A DNA stretch of 15,510 nucleotides, taken from Verrucomicrobiota bacterium (lineage in GTDB: Bacteria; Verrucomicrobiota; Verrucomicrobiia; Opitutales; Opitutaceae). Below are positions 5,178 through 11,722 of the stretch, piece after piece. The DNA is taken from positions 1-15,510 of the forward strand of contig JAEYQF010000278.1 of assembly GCA_023410155.1 (NCBI GenBank), given 5' to 3'. The notes beneath the pieces were generated by a model. It was not told where the DNA came from, did no database searches, and was given only the letters and a program-made list of their open reading frames with translations. The position numbers were made by a program, and so were the translations under genes. Each line of letters begins with the position of its first letter. Position 1 is the stretch's first letter.

Positions 5178-6734
5178 ATGCGCACGCTCCACACCGATTG
5201 TCTCGTGATTGGCGCCGGCTTGGCCGGCTCGGCTTACGCGCTGCGTGCCGCGCGCGCCGGACTCTCGGTTGAGCTGCTCTCGCTCGACGGCAGGCTCGCC
5301 GCCAACAGCGATTGGGCTCAGGGCGGCATCATCTACGATACCTCGCCGCAGCCCGAACTCTTCGCCCGCGATATCATCGAGGCGAGCGATCACACCGCGA
5401 ATCCCGCCGCGGTCGATCAACTCGTTCGCGAAGGTCCCGCGGCCGTGAAGGAACTGTTGCTCGACGAACTCGACGTCAGCTTCGACCGGGATCCGTCCGG
5501 AGACCTCGATCTCACGCGCGAAGGCGGCCACAGCGCACGCCGCATCATCCACGCGAAGGACACCACCGGGCACGCGATTCTCTCCTCCGTGGCCGACCGT
5601 GTGGATCAGACGCCCGGAATCCATCGCCGCCTTGGCTGGGTCGCGGTGGATCTGCTCACACTGTCGCACAACACCGCGGAGACGGCGGACCGCTATGCAC
5701 CGCTCACGTGCTTTGGTGCTTACGTTTTGGATACAGCGACGGGCGAGGTGCACGCGATCGTGGCGAAAAAGACGATCCTCGCGACGGGAGGCCTCGGACA
5801 GATCTTCCTGCACAGCACCAATCAGCCCGGCAGCGTCGGGCACGGCGTGGCGATGGCGTATCGCGTGGGCGCGCGCGTCATCGATCTCGAATACGTCCAG
5901 TTTCACCCGACCGTCTTCTTCAAAAAAAATGCCCCGCGTTTCCTCATCACCGAGGCGCTGCGCGGCGAAGGCGCGGTGATCATCAACACGCGGGGCGAAC
6001 GCATCATGGATGCGATCCATCCGCGCAGTTCGCTGGCGCCGCGCGACATCGTGGCGCGCGCGATTCACCATGAGTTGATGGAGACGGGGGATGCGTGCGC
6101 GTTTCTGGATCTGGGCGCGATGAAGCCCGAGTTCATCCGCGAACATTTTCCCGCGATCACCGCACGCTGCGCGGAGCATGGCATCGACATCACGCGCGAG
6201 CCGATCCCGATCGTGCCGGCGGCACATTTCTCCTGCGGCGGCGTGCACACCGACCTGCAGGGCCGCACCAATGTCCGGCACCTCAACGCGATCGGCGAAA
6301 CGGCGTGCACCGGTCTGCACGGCGCCAACCGCCTCGCGAGCACGTCGCTGCTCGAGTGTCTCACGAGCGCGAAATCCACGGCGCTCGCCGACATCGAGGA
6401 TCTGCGCCGCAATCATTTCCGCCTGCCCGAGCCGCGCGAATGGACGAGCCCGTCGCGCGAACCGGATCCCACGTTGATCCGCCAGGACATGCAGCTCCTG
6501 CAAAGCACGATGTGGAACTACGCGGGGATCTTGCGTTCGCCCAAACGGCTGACGCGGGCGCGCCGCATCCTGTTGGAGTTGCGTGAGGAGATTCAGAGTT
6601 TTTACCGCGACTGCCGCGTCACGCGCCCGCTGCTCGAGCTGCGCAATGCTGTGCAGACCGCGTTGCTTGTCGTTCACGCCGCTGGTCTGAATCCGCGCAG
6701 CAAAGGCTGCCACTATCTGGTCGAGGGCGAGTAG
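5178..6734 (+). CDS. nadB: L-aspartate oxidase
   Basis: FAD enzyme that oxidises L-aspartate to iminoaspartate, the unstable substrate handed to NadA. The protein has 518 residues (family about 530). GAGLAG (12-17) is the dinucleotide-binding loop. Next come NSDWAQGG (43-50) and EGGHSARR (115-122), then the STNQPGSVGHGVAMAYR and LEYVQFHPT segments. HFSCGGVHTD (350-359) leads into GRTNVRHLNAIGETACTGL and GANRLASTSLLECL. These loops are characteristic of NadB within the fumarate reductase/succinate dehydrogenase flavoprotein superfamily. The absence of an iron-sulfur partner and the adjacent nadA and nadC rule out SdhA or FrdA. The C-terminal helical domain is intact. It ends the nad block; a 99-base gap follows. 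Confidence 0.95.
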   Translation: MRTLHTDCLVIGAGLAGSAYALRAARAGLSVELLSLDGRLAANSDWAQGGIIYDTSPQPELFARDIIEASDHTANPAAVDQLVREGPAAVKELLLDELDVSFDRDPSGDLDLTREGGHSARRIIHAKDTTGHAILSSVADRVDQTPGIHRRLGWVAVDLLTLSHNTAETADRYAPLTCFGAYVLDTATGEVHAIVAKKTILATGGLGQIFLHSTNQPGSVGHGVAMAYRVGARVIDLEYVQFHPTVFFKKNAPRFLITEALRGEGAVIINTRGERIMDAIHPRSSLAPRDIVARAIHHELMETGDACAFLDLGAMKPEFIREHFPAITARCAEHGIDITREPIPIVPAAHFSCGGVHTDLQGRTNVRHLNAIGETACTGLHGANRLASTSLLECLTSAKSTALADIEDLRRNHFRLPEPREWTSPSREPDPTLIRQDMQLLQSTMWNYAGILRSPKRLTRARRILLELREEIQSFYRDCRVTRPLLELRNAVQTALLVVHAAGLNPRSKGCHYLVEGE

Positions 6735-6736
6735 GT

Positions 6737-6755
6737 CGCGACGACCGCGGTCGCG
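6737..6755 (+). terminator. GC-rich stem-loop after nadB
   Basis: A perfect 6-base stem, CGCGAC (6737-6742) with GTCGCG (6750-6755), around a 7-base loop, two bases after the nadB stop. There is no T-run, so it is not a classical intrinsic terminator; it may protect the 3' end of the nad message or act with Rho. The rest of the 99-base gap to the permease gene shows no convincing promoter to my eye. Confidence 0.3.
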
Positions 6756-6833
6756 GCGTCACCCGGAGCAAATAACTGGAGCATCGGAACATCACGGTTA
6801 AGGTCGGCGTCACACTCCGGTCTTCCGTTCCCC

Positions 6834-9203
6834 ATGTTATCCGATCTGCGCTATGTGCTGCGCTCGCTTAGGCGCACTCGCGGTTTCACCCTCGTCACGG
6901 TCTTGACGCTCGCGCTGGGGATAGGCTCGGCCACCGCGATCTTCAGCGTGGTCGACTGGGTGTTGTTTCGGTCGGTCGATTTTCCAGACGATCTCGTGAT
7001 CGCCGGCTCCCGGGGGAAGGACGGTCAGTTTCAACCCGCCATCGTCGAGGCCGACCGACAGGTGCTGGCGGGCCTGGAGGACGCGTTTGCCGAAACAGCC
7101 GTCGCCGCGCGCCAATCAGTGAACGTCGCCTTCGAGGGTGAGCCCGTTTCCTCGTCCGTGTTCGAGGTCGCGGCCAATTTTCTGCCCGTGTTGGGGATCC
7201 AGCCTGCGCGGGGCAGAAACTTCCAACCGGACGACGTGCAGAGCGGACGCTCGGATGTGGTCATCGTCCGACATGAGTTCTGGCGGGAGCACCTTCGCGG
7301 AGATCCCGATGCGATTGGTCGCACGCTCGTGGTGGGCGACACAGTGTGCACGATCATCGGCGTGCTGCCGCCGAGGCAGGCGATGCCGGTGTTCTTCCAC
7401 GCCGATGTGTTCCGGCCCCTCGTCACGAAACCGGATCCGGCAAATCCCTTTAGCCCGTGGTATTTCTTCATTGCGCGACTGCGCCCGGGCGTGTCCATGG
7501 CCCAAGCCAGCGAGATCGTGCAGGCGGCGCATTTCGATCCGCCGGCCCGGGTGCAGGCATTTTTCCGCGAACGCACGCGCGTGGTCACGAGCTTGCGTGA
7601 GATGCAGCGCTTCATGCGGCCGGAGATCTATTGGATGTTGGTGGGCGCGGTGGGATTTCTCTATGCGATCGCCTGTCTCAACGCCTCGAACCTGATGCTC
7701 GTGCGCATGCTGGGCCGGCGGCGCGAATTGAGCATCCGGATGGCATTGGGCAGCAGTCGTAGGCGGCTCGCGCGGCTCTGTTTCCTGGAGGGCTTCGCGC
7801 TTTCGCTCGCCGCGAGCATCGCCGCCATTGTCGTGGCGAACTGGCTCGTGCCGCTGCTGATGTCGCTTGCGGAAGCGCAGTCCGCTTTCAACTGGGCTCG
7901 CTGGTCTCTCGATTGGCGGGCGACGGCGGTGATGGCCGCGATGGCCATCGGCACGGCCGTCGCGATCGCTCTCGTGCCCGCGCTGCGCCTCGCCGGCACA
8001 GACGTGAACGATGGGTTGAAAGAAGGCGGCACGATGCTCGGCGAAAGTCGCCGTCTCGCACGCCTCCGCGGCGGGTTCGTGGTGCTGCAGGCGATGTTTG
8101 CGGTGATCCTGCTGGTCGGCGCGGGACTCATGGTGCGCACCTTCGAGCGGTTGGATAAAGTCCCGCTCGGTTTCGATCCCCACCAGCGCATCAAGGCCGC
8201 ACTGATGTTCCCGCAGGGGCACGTGGCCGGTAAGGACGAACGGCTGGCGTGGTTGCAACAACTCCGGGCACGGCTCGAGCATGTGCCCGGCGTGGCGGCC
8301 GCCAGTTACGGCACCGACTCGGTGCTGCCAGGCTACTACTATGCCGGGACCTCGGTGCAGCTGGCGGACGGCACGGAGATCAAGGTGAAGCTCGACTATG
8401 TCTCCCCCGGCTTTCTCGAAACCGCCGGGATGACGCTCGAGCGCGGGCGCATGATCGCAGCTCCGGGTGAAGTGTTGCTCAACGAATCGTTCGCGCGAGT
8501 CCGCTACGGCGAAGCGGATCCGATCGGTCAATTGCTGCATCCCACGGATACCACGCACGGCACGAGCGGCTGGCTCGTTGTCGGCGTGGTCGCCGACATC
8601 CGCGAAACGCTCCGCAGCGCTCCGGGTTATCACGTTTACGCGCCTGAAGTCTGGTGGCCTCCGGCGATGGACACGTTCATCGTGCGGGTAAGCCGCGCGG
8701 ATGCGGCGATGAGCGCCGCCATCAAGCGCGCCATCTACGAACACGATGCGAAGGTCGTGGCCTACGTGGTGGCTCCGCTCACGGAGGTGCGCAACTGGCA
8801 GCACGGCATCGAACGCTTCGTGGCCTCGGTGCTGAAAGTGCTCTCGGGCCTCGCTCTCGCACTCACCGTGGTCGGGCTTTTCTCCGTGCTGCTGTATACC
8901 GTGGATTGCCGCAGGGGCGAGTTTGGCGTCCGCCTCGCTCTCGGTGCGACTTCGCGCGACCTGGCTCACCTGGTGCTTCGCCGCGGGCTGCGGCTGACTT
9001 CGGCAGGCGTCACGGGCGGACTCGCCGTCGGCCTGGCGCTGACGCGTTTCATGGAGAGTCTGCTCTTCGAAACGACGCCGCACGATCCGCTGATACTCGC
9101 GAGCGTGGCCATCGTGTTGCTCGTGGCCGCCGTGATCGCGTGCGCATTCCCCGCGTGGCGCGCGGCCAACACCAACCTCGCGCACCTGCTCCGCGCGCAA
9201 TGA
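6834..9203 (+). CDS. ADOP-type (acidobacterial duplicated orphan permease) MacB/FtsX-family ABC permease
   Basis: Inner-membrane protein of 789 residues built from two MacB-like halves, each with a periplasmic core domain and an FtsX transmembrane domain. The N-terminus (LRYVLRSLRRTRGFTLV, then LTLALGIGSATAIFSVV) is the ADOP signature. Hydrophobic segments lie near residues 18-40, 265-287, 317-340, 362-382, 412-436, 661-690, 721-742 and 752-775. The two cytoplasmic coupling loops read RRRELSIRMALGSSRRRL and RRGEFGVRLALGATSRDL. The family is thought to work with a separate ATPase in substrate export or mechanotransmission, and no ATPase gene lies in this window. The transported substrate cannot be predicted. 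The start ATG at 6834 follows a pyrimidine-rich tract with no Shine-Dalgarno. The stop forms an ATGA with an ATG of the next open frame. Confidence 0.88.
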   Translation: MLSDLRYVLRSLRRTRGFTLVTVLTLALGIGSATAIFSVVDWVLFRSVDFPDDLVIAGSRGKDGQFQPAIVEADRQVLAGLEDAFAETAVAARQSVNVAFEGEPVSSSVFEVAANFLPVLGIQPARGRNFQPDDVQSGRSDVVIVRHEFWREHLRGDPDAIGRTLVVGDTVCTIIGVLPPRQAMPVFFHADVFRPLVTKPDPANPFSPWYFFIARLRPGVSMAQASEIVQAAHFDPPARVQAFFRERTRVVTSLREMQRFMRPEIYWMLVGAVGFLYAIACLNASNLMLVRMLGRRRELSIRMALGSSRRRLARLCFLEGFALSLAASIAAIVVANWLVPLLMSLAEAQSAFNWARWSLDWRATAVMAAMAIGTAVAIALVPALRLAGTDVNDGLKEGGTMLGESRRLARLRGGFVVLQAMFAVILLVGAGLMVRTFERLDKVPLGFDPHQRIKAALMFPQGHVAGKDERLAWLQQLRARLEHVPGVAAASYGTDSVLPGYYYAGTSVQLADGTEIKVKLDYVSPGFLETAGMTLERGRMIAAPGEVLLNESFARVRYGEADPIGQLLHPTDTTHGTSGWLVVGVVADIRETLRSAPGYHVYAPEVWWPPAMDTFIVRVSRADAAMSAAIKRAIYEHDAKVVAYVVAPLTEVRNWQHGIERFVASVLKVLSGLALALTVVGLFSVLLYTVDCRRGEFGVRLALGATSRDLAHLVLRRGLRLTSAGVTGGLAVGLALTRFMESLLFETTPHDPLILASVAIVLLVAAVIACAFPAWRAANTNLAHLLRAQ

Positions 9204-9277
9204 CTCTGCTGCAGGCGTCGCTCCGCGACTGTTTGAGCCCCGTGCATCTTTCCGGCCCCGCAATCGTCGTCTTCCGT

Positions 9278-10201
9278 ATGCTCGTGCCTTTCACCCGGCT
9301 GTCCGTTCCCGGACTTTTCCTCCTCATGGCGAGTGTTGTTCCTCTCTCGCGCGGCGCGGATCTCGCGCCCCCGACGTGGCAGCGCGTGCAATGGCACGGC
9401 GAGGACTCGCTCACTTCCACCTCGCAAGGCTGGAAAGCCATCATCTCGCTCGTGAGAGCGCGGCTCGTGCACTTCGGCCCCGCCGACCACGAGATCAACC
9501 TGCTCTTTGAAACCGCCGATCGCGCGAATCCTGCCGGCTGGGGAGGACACCGTCTGTGGCTCGGAATGCAAAAGGACTGGGCCAGCATCTGGCCGCCGCC
9601 CGCCGCGTGGGAAAGCAGTGCGGCCGCCCGCGTGACCGAGCGTTCGGGGCAGTTGCGACTCGAGCTCTCGCCGGTCGATGACGGCTGGCCCGATCTCGTC
9701 CGCACGTATCAGTGGCATGGAGACACGCTCGTGTGCGGTGCGGAGTTTCGTGGAGGCTCACGGCCCGCGCAGTTCATTTCGATTTTCCAAGTCCCGCGCA
9801 CCGCGGAGATTCTCATGCGCGCCGATCCTGGACTCGAGTTGCCCGCCGGCTATGTGCAGCTGCCGTCCGGCGCGGGACCGTTCGCACGCAAGTTCAGCGA
9901 AACCGAGCATGTTCAACGCAGCGCGACCGCCGACATCGTGCGCCTCCGCCACCTCGGTCACATCGCCAAGCTCGGCTTTGAACCGCAAACGATCATCGCA
10001 CACGTCGCGGGCTACACGTTGAGCGTGGGCCGCGGGCCCGAGACCGGCGAACGCGTGGGCGAGCCTGACGAAGGTTTCCATTCGCAGGTTTATCTCGGCC
10101 GAGCCGACGAGCCGTTTATCGAGCTCGAGCAACTCACCTCCCTGTGGGCCGGGGGCAAAAACGCGTCCGCCAGCGTTCTCCTCTCCGCGAAGAAACGCTG
10201 A
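9278..10201 (+). CDS. Secreted galactose-mutarotase-like protein (DUF4380 type)
   Basis: From the ATG at 9278 it has 307 residues. It opens with a signal peptide: basic/polar start MLVPFTRLS, hydrophobic core GLFLLMASVVPL, probable cleavage after SRGA. The mature part looks all-beta. GWKAIISLVRARLVHFGPA followed by GWGGHRLWLG (GGHRLW at 89-94) resembles DUF4380, a family in the galactose mutarotase superfold. I recognise this by pattern rather than by a decisive motif, and no catalytic residues can be assigned. The ATG at 9200 overlaps the permease stop and would add 26 residues before the signal peptide, so I reject it as the start, although coupling is possible. The location before two glycoside hydrolases is compatible with a sugar-related role in the periplasm, but the next two genes interrupt the link. 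The true function is unknown. Confidence 0.72.
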   Translation: MLVPFTRLSVPGLFLLMASVVPLSRGADLAPPTWQRVQWHGEDSLTSTSQGWKAIISLVRARLVHFGPADHEINLLFETADRANPAGWGGHRLWLGMQKDWASIWPPPAAWESSAAARVTERSGQLRLELSPVDDGWPDLVRTYQWHGDTLVCGAEFRGGSRPAQFISIFQVPRTAEILMRADPGLELPAGYVQLPSGAGPFARKFSETEHVQRSATADIVRLRHLGHIAKLGFEPQTIIAHVAGYTLSVGRGPETGERVGEPDEGFHSQVYLGRADEPFIELEQLTSLWAGGKNASASVLLSAKKR

Positions 10202-10213
10202 AGCCCTCGCCTC

Positions 10214-10717
10214 GTGGAAAACGAGTGCCACTTCTCGGCCGATCGGCGGCATCGCTACAGCTTGATTCACCGCTGGAATCCGCTGTTCGGCGACCGCCTG
10301 ATCATGTGGATCGGCCTCAACCCCAGCACCGCGGACGAGGCGCAGCTCGATCCCACGCTTACGCGCATCGCGAGTTTCTCGCGACGCGAAGGTTTTGACG
10401 GCTTCTGGATGGCCAATCTCTTCGGCCTGCGCACGCCGTATCCCGAGGAAATGATGAAGGCCGACGATCCGGTCGGTCCGGAAAACGACACCGCCCTCCT
10501 CCGCGCCGCCGATCGCTGCGAGCGCATCGTCGCCGCCTGGGGCGTGTGCGGCGAATACCAATCGCGGGCCGATGCCGTGGTTCGCCTCTTCGCCGGCCGC
10601 GACCTCTGGTGCCTCGGCACCACGAAGGAGGGCCACCCGCGGCACCCGCTCTATGTCGCAGGCGCCCAACCCCTCGTGCGCTGGACGCCACCTGCTCGGC
10701 CCGCCCTCTCCGCGTAG
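10214..10717 (+). CDS. DUF1643 domain protein
   Basis: Soluble protein of 167 residues with no signal peptide. It carries the DUF1643 landmarks: LNPSTADEAQLDPTLTR (NPSTAD at 36-41), NLFGLRTPYP (68-77), DPVGPENDTALL (85-96), VAAWG (106-110) and the closing GTTKEGHPRHPLY (135-147). Length is normal for the family. The biochemical role of DUF1643 is not established to my knowledge, so none is claimed. The start must be GTG at 10214, because the stop of the preceding gene (10199-10201) is in the same frame and no other start codon lies between. The gap to the upstream gene is 12 bases, so the two are probably co-transcribed. Confidence 0.85.
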   Translation: MENECHFSADRRHRYSLIHRWNPLFGDRLIMWIGLNPSTADEAQLDPTLTRIASFSRREGFDGFWMANLFGLRTPYPEEMMKADDPVGPENDTALLRAADRCERIVAAWGVCGEYQSRADAVVRLFAGRDLWCLGTTKEGHPRHPLYVAGAQPLVRWTPPARPALSA

Positions 10718-10733
10718 GCAATTGACCGAGCGC

Positions 10734-10758
10734 GGGACCGGAAAGCTTCCGCGGACCC
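10734..10758 (+). terminator. Stem-loop between the DUF1643 and DUF2959 genes
   Basis: GGG (10734-10736) and CGGAA (10739-10743) face TTCCG (10747-10751) and CCC (10756-10758) around an AGC loop with an internal bulge. A second small dyad, CGCCGTTTTGGCG, follows at 10762-10774. No T-run follows. It may mark the end of the upstream transcript or be part of the DUF2959 leader. Confidence 0.25.
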
Positions 10759-10786
10759 GCACGCCGTTTTGGCGGTCGGGTGAGAC

Positions 10787-11452
10787 ATGCAGATTTCGCT
10801 TCTTCGCCCGTCCCTCGCCGCGGCGCTCATCCTGACCCTCGCCGGCTGCTCCTCCGCCTACTACGGCGCCATGGAGAAAATCGGCTTCGCCAAGCGCGAC
10901 ATCCTCGTCGACCGCGTGGAGGAGACCCGCGAAGCCCAAGCCGAGGCCAAGGAGCAATTTGCCAGCGCGCTCGAACGCTTCATCGCCGTTACCGGCGCCG
11001 ACGTCGGCGAACTCCAGGGCCGCTACGACGCACTCAACAGCGAACTCAAACGCAGCGAATCGCGCGCCCAGGAAGTTCGCGACCGCATCGCCAGCGTCGA
11101 GGACGTCGCCGACGCGCTCTTCCGCGAATGGAAAAATGAAATCGGCCAATACACCAATGCCCGCCTGAAAAACGAAAGCCGCCGCCAATACGACGCGACG
11201 CGGCGCCGTTACGATGAACTCATGCGCCTCATGCGCCGCGCCGCCGATCGCATGGACCCGGTGCTCGCGACGTTCCGCGACCAGGTGCTCTTTCTGAAAC
11301 ACAACCTCAACGCCCGCGCCATCGCCTCGCTCAGTGCCACGCAGGAGGAACTTCAAGGCGACATCACGCGCCTCATTCGTGACATGGAAGCTTCGATTCA
11401 GGAAGCCGATGAGTTCATCCAGTCGCTGCGAGCCGCCGGACCGGTGCAGTAG
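10787..11452 (+). CDS. DUF2959 coiled-coil lipoprotein
   Basis: Protein of 221 residues with a lipoprotein signal peptide: hydrophobic stretch LAAALILT and lipobox LAGC, giving lipidated C21. It then starts SSAYYGAMEKIGFAKRDILV, which is the DUF2959 hallmark. The rest is almost wholly alpha-helical and charged, with heptad-like runs (for example VEETREAQAEAKEQFASALE, then ALNSELKRSESRAQEVRDRI) that predict long coiled coils. It should be anchored on the periplasmic side of a membrane. Its function is not established. Length is normal for the family. The ATG at 10787 gives the signal peptide directly, and a purine-rich GGGTGAG lies 5-11 bases upstream, the closest thing to a Shine-Dalgarno in this part of the window. 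Confidence 0.87.
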   Translation: MQISLLRPSLAAALILTLAGCSSAYYGAMEKIGFAKRDILVDRVEETREAQAEAKEQFASALERFIAVTGADVGELQGRYDALNSELKRSESRAQEVRDRIASVEDVADALFREWKNEIGQYTNARLKNESRRQYDATRRRYDELMRLMRRAADRMDPVLATFRDQVLFLKHNLNARAIASLSATQEELQGDITRLIRDMEASIQEADEFIQSLRAAGPVQ

Positions 11453-11514
11453 CCGCGGCGTAACTAGCCGCCCTTGAGGCCGCGTGTCGCCAAACCGCCG
11501 GCCGCGAAAACCGA

Positions 11515-11668
11515 ACAAGAGAAATCGGCGCGACTCACGCCGCACCGTGGCGCGTCGTGGTGCGAACCTTGGCTCGACCCGGTCCGAATCCTGGCGCGAC
11601 CTCGACCGCTCACCGTCTCGACCCGGTGCGGACTTTCGCCCGGCTCGGCAAATGTTTGCACAGGGTCG
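11515..11668 (+). repeat. Degenerate 22-base tandem repeat, array 2, upstream of the GH9 gene
   Basis: Units of 22 bases start at 11537, 11559, 11581, 11603 and 11625. Half-recognisable flanking units start at 11515 (ends GGCGCGACTC) and 11647. The core units start GGTSCGNAC and end CSCGACCC. Against the consensus of array 1 they score 11, 15, 13, 15 and 16 of 22 by hand count, so the two arrays are the same family, with the same period and orientation. The array lies in the 270-base gap between the DUF2959 and GH9 genes and ends about 55 bases before the GH9 ATG. The start of the gap also has a small GCGGC/GCCGC hairpin at 11455-11471. Confidence 0.82.
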
Positions 11669-11722
11669 CATTGGCGAATCGCGACAGGCGTCGCATGGTT
11701 CGCGACTCTCCCCTCCCTCCCC

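Noticed and set aside
4251..6713. An 820-codon open frame on the - strand opposite nadC and nadB
   Set aside because: It is antisense to two clearly conserved genes and its translation is Arg/Gly/Ala/Asp-rich with no recognisable domain. Long antisense frames are expected at this GC content.
6735..6833. A 22-base unit relic near GGTCGCGAC after nadB
   Set aside because: The match is limited to the GGTC/GACC words and no period of 22 follows. A simple stem-loop explains it.
7116..9263. A 715-codon open frame on the - strand opposite the permease
   Set aside because: Low-complexity Arg/His/Glu-rich translation with no motifs, lying opposite a well-supported membrane protein. It is a GC shadow.
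10718..10786. A further copy of the 22-base repeat (GGACCCGCACGCCG)
   Set aside because: Only a partial match to one unit with no second unit at 22 bases. It is better described as part of the hairpin region.
1822..11668. CRISPR array or plasmid iteron origin as explanation of the 22-base repeats
   Set aside because: The units are contiguous with no unique spacers, there are no cas genes, no replication initiator gene and no AT-rich stretch.
9758..11671. A 637-codon open frame on the - strand spanning three + strand genes
   Set aside because: It crosses gene boundaries and the repeat array without any domain, and the + strand genes each have family motifs.
11474..11722. A longer GH9 N-terminus reading through the upstream gap
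   Set aside because: The region is encoded by the 22-base array, and the Met at 11723 starts a textbook signal peptide.
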